Part shown: positions 8,527 through 16,164 of the stretch, in pieces
Numbering within the stretch: the first letter of the stretch is position 1
How the letters are laid out: each line of letters begins with the position of its first letter
Position numbers and translations under genes: made by a program
The notes under the pieces: generated by a model
The model's database searches: none
Told to the model about the DNA's origin: nothing
The model's input: only the letters and a program-made list of their open reading frames with translations
From: SOIA01 sp964348015
GTDB taxonomy: Bacteria; Acidobacteriota; Aminicenantia; Aminicenantales; Aminicenantaceae
Reading direction: 5' to 3'
Assembly (NCBI GenBank): GCA_964348015.1
Contig: CAYGBC010000058.1
Coordinates: 1-64,000 of the forward strand
DNA: 64,000 nt

Positions 8527-9270
8527 TTAACCGTAGGCCATGAACAACAGACTTTTTTTCTTGAGAACGTCTTTCTGCATCTGGATGAGCTCCTTTATTC
8601 CCTTATCAGCCAAACTCATCAGTGTACTCAGTTCTTTTTTCGAAAAGGGTTTTTTTTCGGCCGTCGCTTGGATTTCCACAAGCTGCCCCTTTTCTGTTTC
8701 GATAACATTCATGTCAATGTCCGCTTGGGCATCCTCTTCGTAGTCAAGGTCGAGGAGGGCGTCCCCGTCGACTATTCCCACGCTCACACCGCTCACCAGG
8801 TGCTTGAGTGGCATTTCATCAATGATATTCTCATCGACAAGCTTTTTGAGGGCCAGCGCCAAGGCCACGCACGCGGCCGTGACCGAGGCCGTTCGTGTTC
8901 CCCCGTCTGCCTGGATAACATCACAGTCCAGGATAATCGTCCGTTCTCCCAAGATGTGGAGTTCTGTTACGGCCCGGAGGGAGCGGCCTATCATACGCTG
9001 GATTTCCTGGGTTCGGCCGGATATCCGCGTCTGCACTCTCTCTCTGAGTGTTCTTTTTTCTGTTGAGCGGGGAAGCAAGGAATATTCGGCAGTGATCCAG
9101 CCCGTCCCGCTATTTTTCAGAAAAGGAGGAACGCGTTCATCGATGGATGCGGCCGCGATGACTTTGGTTTTGCCGATTTCTATGAGGGCTGATCCATCCG
9201 CGAATTCGAGATAGTCCGGTTTGAATTTGACGGGTCTCAACGCATCGGCAAGGCGTTTGTTCGCTCTCAT
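8527..9270 (-). CDS. rph: ribonuclease PH
   Basis: A phosphorolytic 3'-5' exoribonuclease that trims tRNA 3' ends. The 247 residues show family hallmarks: an N-terminal RPVKF, the SGRTQEIQRMIGRSLR phosphate-binding helix, CDVIQADGGTRTA, and GIVDGDALLDLDYEEDAQAD with metal-binding acidic residues. The frame is open for 15 further codons upstream, but the chosen ATG (MRANKRLAD) begins where the family begins and overlaps the stop of the upstream acyltransferase as ATGA, which indicates translational coupling. Pairing rph with lipid A acyltransferase genes is a genomic convenience rather than a known functional link. Confidence 0.92.
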   Translation of the reverse strand: MRANKRLADALRPVKFKPDYLEFADGSALIEIGKTKVIAAASIDERVPPFLKNSGTGWITAEYSLLPRSTEKRTLRERVQTRISGRTQEIQRMIGRSLRAVTELHILGERTIILDCDVIQADGGTRTASVTAACVALALALKKLVDENIIDEMPLKHLVSGVSVGIVDGDALLDLDYEEDAQADIDMNVIETEKGQLVEIQATAEKKPFSKKELSTLMSLADKGIKELIQMQKDVLKKKSLLFMAYG

Positions 9271-10187
9271 TGTTCGAATTGATTCTCCTCCGTTTGATCC
9301 GGCCGTGTTTTCCACCTGTTGTGGACCCAGAACCAGTACTCGGGATTTTTCCGGATCTGAGCTTCTATAATCTTAGTGCATATCTGGGTGATTTTCAACA
9401 CCTGTTGAGCGTAATCTCCTTCAAGATCTAACTCCAGAGGTTCGAGAATTTGGATCCGGTAGTGATGGGATGGAGTTGGGAAACAGAAGAGCGGAATGAT
9501 GGGAGATTTGGTTTTGAGGAAGAATGCGGCGAGGCTCGGGGTTGTGGCGGCTTGGCGGCCAAAAAAATCGACAAAGACAGCCTGATGTTTTTGGACATTC
9601 TGGTCGATGAGAAAAGCGACTATTTCTTTTGCCCTGAGGGATTGAAGAATTTGTTTTGTGGCCAGGTGTTTGTAGATAACTCTGGCTCCCAGTTTTGTCC
9701 GGAGCTTGTGGAGCTCTTTCTCCAGGCGCTGATTGTCCAGTGCCCGAGCGATCACGCTCAATCTTCCAAATTGAGACACGTAAAACGGGGCGATTTCCCA
9801 GCTTCCGTAATGAGCCGTAAAGAGTATCGCCCCTTTTTTCTCTTGGAGTGCTGTGCGCAAGTTTTTTTCGCCTTCGGCACGAATGAGCGCGGTCTTGCGT
9901 TTTTCTGAAAGGCTGGAGAATTTGATTATATCCATCAGGGACAGGCCGTAATGCATGAATGTCCCCCGAGCGATTCTTTTAAGATCAGATGATGTTGATT
10001 CTTTACCGAAGGCGATTTTCAGGTTCGAGAGAGCGATTCGGCGGTGCCTCTTATCCACGTAATAAACGATGAGCCCCATCATCTTTCCGCAAACAAGACA
10101 GAATTTTCGCGGAAGAATAAAGATAAGAGACTTGAATATCCGGAAGATGAGAAGTTCCAGGGTGTCTTTGAACATTGCCATCGTCAT
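9267..10187 (-). CDS. lpxL: lipid A biosynthesis acyltransferase (LpxL/HtrB family)
   Basis: Adds a secondary acyl chain to a lipid A precursor at the cytoplasmic face of the inner membrane. The 306-residue protein has a hydrophobic N-terminal anchor, the catalytic HX4E motif in AHYGSWE, an FLIDQN block, and the C-terminal EYWFWVHNRWKTRP typical of the family. It starts 3 bp after the lpxK stop and its own stop overlaps the rph start. The acyl chain and position (LpxL or LpxM type) cannot be told from sequence. Confidence 0.88.
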   Translation of the reverse strand: MTMAMFKDTLELLIFRIFKSLIFILPRKFCLVCGKMMGLIVYYVDKRHRRIALSNLKIAFGKESTSSDLKRIARGTFMHYGLSLMDIIKFSSLSEKRKTALIRAEGEKNLRTALQEKKGAILFTAHYGSWEIAPFYVSQFGRLSVIARALDNQRLEKELHKLRTKLGARVIYKHLATKQILQSLRAKEIVAFLIDQNVQKHQAVFVDFFGRQAATTPSLAAFFLKTKSPIIPLFCFPTPSHHYRIQILEPLELDLEGDYAQQVLKITQICTKIIEAQIRKNPEYWFWVHNRWKTRPDQTEENQFEQ

Positions 10188-10190
10188 CAG

Positions 10191-11204
10191 TCACATCATG
10201 TTTTGTATCCGAGAAGACAACAAGGAATAGAAGTCGTCTTCCAGCTTGAGGTCGATCTTTAAATAGAACACCGGAACACGCTGAAGAGCATCCGCGTGAG
10301 CAAGCTTAACTGCATCCTTTTCGGTCGTTATCAGAGCATCGGCGCGAAGTTTTTGGAGTCTTTTTGAGAGCCTATCACAGGAATGCGGAGGGTAGGAATA
10401 GTGATCGCGGAATGTGATGAAATCCACAGGATTTATAGAGTCTTTGCGCAAGAGAGCCAAAAATCTTTCGGGACGGGCTATCCCGCAGAAAGCGATGATT
10501 CTTTTCGACTCAAATCCTTTGATTGATTCCCTTTCCTTTTTTCCGAGTCTGAAGAGGCCTTGGCTTTCGACCGAATATGCAAACACAGCGGATTGAGGAA
10601 ATGATTTCTTCATTTTCTCCTTTTCCTGGATATCCATCCCTTCCTCCACCAGGATCACATCGGCTCTTCGCAGAGAGGTCACCGGTTCGCGAAGAAAGAC
10701 TTTATCTCTTTCGTCGTACAGGACAATGTCCAAATCTCTGTGGAGGCGGCGGTGTTGGAAGCCGTCATCCAGGACGGCAAGGTCAAATCTGTAATCTTTG
10801 GCATTCCGGCAGGACAGAAAGCGGTTTTTTCCGATGAATACGCCGGCCCGGGGAAGGTTCAAAGCGGCCATGAACGCCTCGTCTCCAGAATCCGGCCAGC
10901 TGCCGAGGATCTTCTTTCCGTCAGAGAGGATTCCCCCGCTCTTTTCCCATTTTCCCCTATACCCGCGAGTGATCAAAGCGGGCTTGAATCCTCGATCGAG
11001 GAGAAAAGCCATCAAATGGATTACAAGAGGAGTTTTTCCCGAGCCGCCGAATGAGATGTTACCTACACTGATGACAGGAAAAGGAGCCCTCTCCGGCTTG
11101 ACTATTCTCTGCCGGTACAGGCGGTTTTGAATCCTGCACCCCATCCGGTGAAGAAAGGAAAAGACGAGGAGAAGAGGTTTCATCTTCTGGGGAATATACA
11201 CCAT
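10191..11204 (-). CDS. lpxK: tetraacyldisaccharide 4'-kinase (LpxK)
   Basis: Phosphorylates the 4' position of the lipid A disaccharide in the inner membrane. The 337 residues contain the Walker A variant VGNISFGGSGKTP, the LITRGYRGKW block, LDDGFQHRRLHRDLDI and ITTEKDAVKL, all LpxK signatures. The frame is open upstream to a TTG at 11270, but that TTG is the -35 box of a plausible promoter. ATG 11204 (MVYIPQK) gives the usual N-terminal membrane helix and a length close to other LpxK proteins, so it is preferred. First gene of the lpxK-lpxL-rph-UXS run. Confidence 0.88.
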   Translation of the reverse strand: MVYIPQKMKPLLLVFSFLHRMGCRIQNRLYRQRIVKPERAPFPVISVGNISFGGSGKTPLVIHLMAFLLDRGFKPALITRGYRGKWEKSGGILSDGKKILGSWPDSGDEAFMAALNLPRAGVFIGKNRFLSCRNAKDYRFDLAVLDDGFQHRRLHRDLDIVLYDERDKVFLREPVTSLRRADVILVEEGMDIQEKEKMKKSFPQSAVFAYSVESQGLFRLGKKERESIKGFESKRIIAFCGIARPERFLALLRKDSINPVDFITFRDHYSYPPHSCDRLSKRLQKLRADALITTEKDAVKLAHADALQRVPVFYLKIDLKLEDDFYSLLSSRIQNMM

Positions 11205-11241
11205 TCGATTTTCTCTTTCAAGATGTCGTTGCCAGAACGAG

Positions 11242-11270
11242 AATTCAGCACAGAAGGCCAGAGCAGTCAA
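11242..11270 (-). promoter_or_regulatory. sigma-70-type promoter of the lpxK operon
   Basis: TTGACT (11265-11270) and TGAATT (11242-11247) are separated by 17 bases, giving a 5' leader of about 30 bases to the preferred lpxK ATG. The -10 box is a moderate match. Confidence 0.45.
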
Positions 11271-11339
11271 AATCGGAGACGGGATTATTCAGATAATAAT
11301 AAGTGAGAGAGCGTGTGATTGGATCAGTCTCCTGCATCT

Positions 11340-11369
11340 TTGACATGGACTTTCATCCTGTGGTAATAC
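11340..11369 (+). promoter_or_regulatory. sigma-70-type promoter for the lipoprotein gene
   Basis: TTGACA (11340-11345) and TAATAC (11364-11369) are separated by 18 bases. The predicted leader of roughly 90 bases contains the palindromic repeat at 11390-11460. Confidence 0.42.
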
Positions 11370-11389
11370 TAGCGGCAGGTTTTCATGGT

Positions 11390-11460
11390 AAAAATGGGGG
11401 CTGTCCCCATTCGAGAAGAAGGAATATCGCGTCGGCAGGTTTTATGAATGATTCAGGAGG
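11390..11460 (+). repeat. 71-bp dispersed repeat, copy 1 (REP-like palindrome plus tail)
   Basis: Aligns without gaps to 20221-20291 at roughly 80 percent identity by eye. It begins with a palindrome, ATGGGGGCTGTCCCCAT (11394-11410), and ends in a GTCGGCAG-TTTTATGAAT tail. The end of the repeat provides the GGAGG ribosome binding site of the next gene. Palindromes of this GGGGAC/GTCCCC type resemble REP sequences mobilised by REP-associated transposases; no such transposase is present here. Confidence 0.6.
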
Positions 11461-11467
11461 ATAGGCT

Positions 11468-12337
11468 GTGGTTAGAAATAAAAAAATATTTGTGTTTTTT
11501 CTGATGGCAGCCTCCGTTCTCGTGTTCGGCTGCCGAGAAAGTTCCCCTGTCAGGGGTATCGAGCTTTCTGTGAGTTTTTCTGAAACCCCTTTGACCGACC
11601 GGTTGTACACCGATATCCAGTACAAATGGACATTCAAAGACAGCTTCGAGAAAATAGAGCAGAACTGCGCTGTTTTTGTGCACTTCTGGCACAGGAGCAA
11701 TTTGATTTTCCATGACAATCATAGACCCGAGATTCCGGTTTCCCAATGGGAACCGGGTCAAGAGTATACCTACGAAAGGAGAATTTACATCCCCCCGTTT
11801 ATCGATGTCCTGGATCCCGAGTTCAAGGCACCAGATACACTGAAATTATCTATCGGGCTCTCTTTCCCCCAAAACGAATCCGGAAAGCCGTTGAAAAAGA
11901 TCTATGAGGAACAGCTCAAAGTCTTTCCCCCTCCGCCCGACACTCCAGTGATCATCTATAAGGATGGCTGGTCTGATTTTGAGATTGACCCTGAATCTTA
12001 TCTAAAACGATGGAGATGGACGGCTAAAAAAGCCAGATGCCTCATCGACAACCCTCGTCGGGAAGCCCTCCTGGTGATAAGGGGGGGTGTGATGAAACAA
12101 GGTGTTCAGAATCAAAAGGTCGTCATTAAGATCAATGATCTCTTTCTGGATGAGTTTATTCCCCGGAGGAGCCATTTCGAAAAATTCTACAGGATTGATA
12201 AAGAAATGCTGGGCGAAGATAACCAGTTTACTTTGGTCATTGCGACGGATAAAACGATTATTCCGGCAAGAGTTATCCCAGGTTCAGAGGATGAACGGGA
12301 GTTAGGGATTATGGTGTCCTTTCTGTATTTCAGGTGA
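11468..12337 (+). CDS. putative lipoprotein of unknown function
   Basis: Not assigned to a family. The 289-residue product has a basic N-terminus, a hydrophobic stretch and a lipobox ending VFGC (Cys22), so it should be an exported lipoprotein. The mature part is rich in beta-type sequence with many aromatic residues and Pro, and looks like one or two beta-sandwich domains (for example RRIYIPPFIDVLDPEF and VVIKINDLFLDEF). Its phrasing suggests a carbohydrate-binding or structural fold, but no catalytic motif is visible. It starts at GTG 11468 with AGGAGG six bases upstream. It is a lone gene between divergent lpxK and a convergent hypothetical gene. Confidence 0.7.
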   Translation: MVRNKKIFVFFLMAASVLVFGCRESSPVRGIELSVSFSETPLTDRLYTDIQYKWTFKDSFEKIEQNCAVFVHFWHRSNLIFHDNHRPEIPVSQWEPGQEYTYERRIYIPPFIDVLDPEFKAPDTLKLSIGLSFPQNESGKPLKKIYEEQLKVFPPPPDTPVIIYKDGWSDFEIDPESYLKRWRWTAKKARCLIDNPRREALLVIRGGVMKQGVQNQKVVIKINDLFLDEFIPRRSHFEKFYRIDKEMLGEDNQFTLVIATDKTIIPARVIPGSEDERELGIMVSFLYFR

Positions 12338-12420
12338 GAGAGACTCGCACTGAATTTAAAGAGGCTTAAGGCGGATGCAGTGAGGGGGATCGAGTTGGCG
12401 TTGTTTTTTCTTTTCCCGAG

Positions 12421-12987
12421 TTAGGGATTCTTCCTTCTGACTGGAGTTCGTCCCGTTTCCATTGCTTTCTTGGCGATGGCTTCATCCCGCTGGGCCTTTT
12501 CAATTTGGAGGGAGGTTTCAGCGATCTGCTTCTGAATGCTATCCCTGTCGCTCATGTCGTCCATGCTGTAGAACTCCTGCCACAGTCCGCGCAGCTTTAT
12601 GGTCAACAGTTGTGTGTATTCTCTCGCCTTATAGTAGTTGGCTTCCAGTTCCTCGACTGTAGGCTGTCGCCCGGGTTCTCTCCTGTCGATGTTCGGGTCC
12701 TTCTGAGCGGGACTCGAGGTTCGTGATGGCTCTGATTTGTCCATTTCCGAGGTCCCCTGCGGAGCCGCAGTCGTGGTTGCCGCGGCAGCAGTCCTGGTGA
12801 TGCGCAGAGCGGGCCTTTTTCGGACCTTGCCGAGATCTGCATTGGTGACGACCACAGTTTTGAGTCCTCTGAGCCTAGCTCTTCGAGCTCTTTCTTTCTT
12901 TGCCAACTCAACCAGGTTCTGGGAGAAGAGCAAAGAAGAAAGAATCAGGGGAAGAGAAATCACTCCGATGAATTTTTTGAGTTTCAT
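12421..12987 (-). CDS. secreted coiled-coil protein of unknown function
   Basis: A 188-residue protein with a signal peptide (about residues 1-22, ending LLFSQ), then a basic stretch (KKERARRARLRG). A low-complexity Ala/Thr/Pro/Ser linker spans roughly 65-110. A C-terminal charged helix (about 110-180, VEELEANYYKAREYTQLL onward) is predicted to be a coiled coil. No enzymatic motif is present. The strong promoter just upstream and a plain AGGA ribosome binding site indicate a real, independently transcribed gene. It is probably periplasmic. Similar short exported proteins that begin NLVELAKKE occur as conserved hypotheticals, from general recall rather than a search. Confidence 0.65.
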   Translation of the reverse strand: MKLKKFIGVISLPLILSSLLFSQNLVELAKKERARRARLRGLKTVVVTNADLGKVRKRPALRITRTAAAATTTAAPQGTSEMDKSEPSRTSSPAQKDPNIDRREPGRQPTVEELEANYYKAREYTQLLTIKLRGLWQEFYSMDDMSDRDSIQKQIAETSLQIEKAQRDEAIAKKAMETGRTPVRRKNP

Positions 12988-13005
12988 TGTTCCTTTTTCG
13001 AATTT

Positions 13006-13034
13006 ATTGTATCTGGTCAGTGTCTGTGTGTCAA
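13006..13034 (-). promoter_or_regulatory. strong sigma-70-type promoter
   Basis: TTGACA (13029-13034) and TACAAT (13006-13011) with exactly 17 bases between them, 19 bases upstream of the start of the secreted coiled-coil gene. Confidence 0.7.
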
Positions 13035-13065
13035 TCCCGAGAGAAGAGTCTTAAGTCATGACTTC

Positions 13066-13139
13066 GGGTCGGCTCTTGAATCGGGGAGGATAGGAGGGTA
13101 AAGGAGGATGTATGAATGCGGTGATTCAAGAACCGACCC
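13066..13139. repeat. 17-bp inverted repeat forming a long hairpin
   Basis: GGGTCGGCTCTTGAATC (13066-13082) pairs with GATTCAAGAACCGACCC (13123-13139), 16 of 17 positions, around a 40-base purine-rich loop. The loop contains an AAAGGAGG Shine-Dalgarno and an ATG, so folding would sequester a possible translation start. No T-run follows on the plus strand. Confidence 0.5.
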
Positions 13140-13186
13140 TGTATAATATTTTCTGCCATTTTATTTGCGCCTCGTATACAAGATAA
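13112..13186 (+). CDS. possible 24-residue peptide with strong Shine-Dalgarno
   Basis: An ATG four bases after AAAGGAGG (13100-13107) opens a frame of 24 codons ending in TAA. The product would begin MNAVIQEPTLYNIF. The start lies in the loop of the hairpin at 13066-13139, which could gate translation. No homologue is recognised; such tiny frames also arise by chance. Confidence 0.2.
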   Translation: MNAVIQEPTLYNIFCHFICASYTR

Positions 13187-13232
13187 TTCATGGGGGTCCT
13201 GGAGTAAATCGCCTTTAAGGAGGATATTGGGA

Positions 13233-13337
13233 GTGATTTTTTTTCGCGGTTTCTCACCCGGAAAGATGATTTATTCTCATCAGATGAAAGGGGGGTGCAA
13301 AATGAGCTTTTTGACTAAACATTTCAATTTTGTGTGA
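13233..13337 (+). CDS. possible 34-residue peptide
   Basis: A GTG nine bases after AAGGAGG (13217-13223) opens 34 codons (an in-frame TTG at 13227 is the alternative). The product would be basic with hydrophobic patches and would end in HFNFV. Its stop codon lies inside the left terminal repeat of the element at 13327-13640. Evidence is the ribosome binding site alone. Confidence 0.15.
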   Translation: MIFFRGFSPGKMIYSHQMKGGCKMSFLTKHFNFV

Positions 13338-13640
13338 AAAATCAGCAGGGTGGAAACGACAGTGAAATCGCTTCGCTCCAGTCAGATTTTTCACGCCATT
13401 CCCTCCCCATCCTTCTTGGTCCTGCGGAACTCCGCATGCTTATCTTATCTCACGCCTGATATCCATCGGCTCGATCCGATACCGCCCGATTATCCTTTCC
13501 GTGCTCAAACAGTCCTCGGACCCGACTGGGTCGGGTTCCCTTGAAGGAAGGCTCGGCAAGGCTAAATCCTCCGATGTCGCGCTGGCGATTTCTCTATCGT
13601 TTTTCCTTTCGAATATATTTATTTATTACTCACACAAAAT
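13327..13640. mobile_element. 314-bp MITE-like element with 11-bp terminal inverted repeats
   Basis: The ends are perfect inverted repeats, ATTTTGTGTGA (13327-13337) and TCACACAAAAT (13630-13640). The interior is more GC-rich than its A/T-rich flanks, has no supported gene, and contains short hairpins such as GACCCGACTGGGTCGGG and GCGGAACTCCGC. No target duplication is obvious. The remaining stretch up to comEC (13641-13769) shows nothing supported. Confidence 0.4.
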
Positions 13641-13769
13641 GGAAGAGAACTTTTTAATAATGTATGTACCTTCTGTATGATTTAATGCCCAGGATCACGG
13701 ACTTAACAATAAGGACAGGAGACGAGGAGAGACACTTTGAGAGAAATGTTGAAATCGGCGTGAGCCCTG

Positions 13770-16160
13770 CTATTTTTTGGGCTTCGATGATGCTGTCCGG
13801 ACAGAGATATCCTGATCCTTCAAAGTGATTTCTACAGCGCCGTGGGTGTCTGTGCGGTAGACCTTGGCTCCTATCCGTTCATATCGTTCCAGGACCTCTT
13901 TATCCGGAAAACCGTACACGTTCCCCGCACCCACAGAGATCACTACGATACGCGGAGCGATGTGTCTGAGAAAATCTACTGAGCTTGATGTGCGGCTTCC
14001 ATGGTGTGGAGATTTGAGCACTTGACATCTGATTCCTGGGAATTTTTCAATGATATCTTTTTCGACCGGGCTGCCGATGTCCCCCGGAAGAAGAAATGAA
14101 ATCTGTCCAGAAGTTATCTTGAGTACAAGAGAATCATCGTTTCGGATTCCGGAAACCGTGAGTTCTTTTTGTTCGGGGTGAAGAACCTCGATTTTGACCC
14201 GACCTTCTTGGCGTGAAGCGCCACGGAAAAGCCTCTGGATCGCGGCCGATTCGGGGAGCATTTTTTTAAATTCTGTGTAATCCTCGTTATCTAAAGGACT
14301 GAATGACTCCCAGAATTCGCTGATTTTAAAGTTCTTGGATACAGCCTTGAGGCCGTTCAAATGGTCAGGATGCGCATGGGTGAGGACCAGATAGTCAATT
14401 TTTTTGATGCCTTTCCTCCAGAGGAAGGAAGAGACAACGCTTTCGCCGACATCGAATGCTCCCTCTGGAAATCCGCCTCCATCGATCAACATCTTCCTTT
14501 TTCCGGGAAACTCAACAAGAGTTGACTCTCCCTGTCCGACGTCAATGAATGTGAGTTTGAGATTTTTCGACAATGAAGGAAAGGGATGGGTGATCAAGAT
14601 AACGCAAAAGGCCAGGAACAAGATTATTAAGACAGTTCTTTGCCCTTTTATCTTTGGGGGGAGAAGCAGAAGATACAAAAAGAGAAAATACCCGAAGAGA
14701 GTGATCAAATGTGGTGTGGGGATTCTGTAGGAAATAAATGAAAACCTGTCCAGAAGGTGGGAAGAGCTTATGAGGAGGTCTATTAGAAATTTTATTCCTT
14801 GAGTCAGCCATTGAGACAGGAGAACACTGAGGAATGCGAGAGGGAGGAAGATATACCCGGCAACCATGATTAACGCCACCAGAGGCAGAGCGGCAAAATT
14901 GAGGATGAGTGCAGAGAAAGTGATCCTGTTGAAAGAGCCGGCCACGAAAGGCAGAACTCCGAGCTGCGCGGTCAGGCTCAGGGCCAGGATCTCGCTTATT
15001 CTCAGAGGAAGTTTCGGGAGGTATTTGATGATTCTGGGAAAAAAGAGGATGATGGCCAGTGTGGCTGAAAAGGTCAGTTGGAAACCCACGTTAAAAAGAC
15101 TGAAAGGATTGAGGAAGAGCAGGATAAAGGCGCTGATAGAGATTGTGTTAATGAGGTTGACATCCCTCCAGATGAGCTTGCCGAGCAGAAAGGCAAAAGT
15201 CATAATTGTTGCCCTGAATACGGAAGGCCTTCCTTCAACCAGAAAAACGTAAAAAAGAAGGAAGACCATGACGAGGATATAGGAAAGCCGATTGGGAGCC
15301 CTGAATAATTTGAAGAGAGAAAAAAGAAAGAAGGAAATGATTGCAATGTGAGCTCCGGATATGGCAAAGAGATGATAAATGCCTGATCTTTGGAGAGACT
15401 CGGTGACAGCAGGGTCCATTCGGTTCCTCTCCCCAAGAAGAAGAGCTTCAAGAACGGCTCCTTGCGGAGAGAGCGATCGCTCTGCACCAGATGCGGGGAA
15501 ATGCGCTTCGATTTTTTCCAGCAGCTTCTGGCGTAGGATGGATACGAGACGAAGAGGAGAGTAATTTTTCCCGGATTCTAATTTCTCCACAAGCAGAGGA
15601 GTTTTCGTGGAGGCTCTGTGGTGGATATTCTGGCTTTGGAGGTAGGCAGTCAAAGAGTATGATTTAAAATTTCTGAAGCCGTGAAGAGGAAGAAGCCGCG
15701 CCGAAACTTTAATCCTGTCGTGGACAAAAAGGTCACTGGGAAGAGCAAATTCGGATGAATGAGGCACAGATACCCTGAGATTTCCCCTCATGTTGTGTTC
15801 CGTGTTCTGATAGGAGGCTTTTTCCACTCTGATGAAAAGGACGTCCCGGTCTTGCCCATGAGAAGGAGATTTGTAGAGCTTTCCGGTAAAGTCAGCATAG
15901 GATGTGAATTCTAATTTCCGGAGAGAATTGTTTTCGTAATTGATGTGAGTGAAAGTGAAGAGGCTTGCGCCCAAAAGAAAAGTCGAAAGAAGAATAAAGA
16001 TGAAGGCCCATTTAATTTTTTGGATGGAATAACAGAGCCAACCACAGGTCAGGGACGCCACCAGAGAGAGAATCCAGCTGAACAGCGGGAGCGGCAGGAG
16101 AGAAGAAAGTAATATTCCTAAGATCAAAGACACGGTGAGAAAAAGAAAAGGGAAACGCAT
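13770..16160 (-). CDS. comEC: ComEC/Rec2-type DNA uptake channel
   Basis: Inner-membrane channel that brings single-stranded DNA into the cytoplasm during natural transformation. The 796 residues follow the full family plan. An N-terminal membrane and OB-like DUF4131 region covers about 1-200. The competence domain has multiple membrane helices (about 235-510) and the motif FAISGAHIAIISF. The C-terminal metallo-beta-lactamase-like domain (about 540-790) has VGQGESTLVEFPG, the metal site THAHPDH and SPHHGSRTSS. All metal ligands appear present. It lies 4 bp after the methylmalonyl-CoA mutase stop, so it is probably in the same transcript. Other competence genes are not in the window. Confidence 0.9.
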   Translation of the reverse strand: MRFPFLFLTVSLILGILLSSLLPLPLFSWILSLVASLTCGWLCYSIQKIKWAFIFILLSTFLLGASLFTFTHINYENNSLRKLEFTSYADFTGKLYKSPSHGQDRDVLFIRVEKASYQNTEHNMRGNLRVSVPHSSEFALPSDLFVHDRIKVSARLLPLHGFRNFKSYSLTAYLQSQNIHHRASTKTPLLVEKLESGKNYSPLRLVSILRQKLLEKIEAHFPASGAERSLSPQGAVLEALLLGERNRMDPAVTESLQRSGIYHLFAISGAHIAIISFFLFSLFKLFRAPNRLSYILVMVFLLFYVFLVEGRPSVFRATIMTFAFLLGKLIWRDVNLINTISISAFILLFLNPFSLFNVGFQLTFSATLAIILFFPRIIKYLPKLPLRISEILALSLTAQLGVLPFVAGSFNRITFSALILNFAALPLVALIMVAGYIFLPLAFLSVLLSQWLTQGIKFLIDLLISSSHLLDRFSFISYRIPTPHLITLFGYFLFLYLLLLPPKIKGQRTVLIILFLAFCVILITHPFPSLSKNLKLTFIDVGQGESTLVEFPGKRKMLIDGGGFPEGAFDVGESVVSSFLWRKGIKKIDYLVLTHAHPDHLNGLKAVSKNFKISEFWESFSPLDNEDYTEFKKMLPESAAIQRLFRGASRQEGRVKIEVLHPEQKELTVSGIRNDDSLVLKITSGQISFLLPGDIGSPVEKDIIEKFPGIRCQVLKSPHHGSRTSSSVDFLRHIAPRIVVISVGAGNVYGFPDKEVLERYERIGAKVYRTDTHGAVEITLKDQDISVRTASSKPKK

Positions 16161-16164
16161 TGAT

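Noticed and set aside
13350..13544. 64-codon frame inside the 314-bp element
   Set aside because: No ribosome binding site, and it lies in hairpin-rich sequence without coding character.
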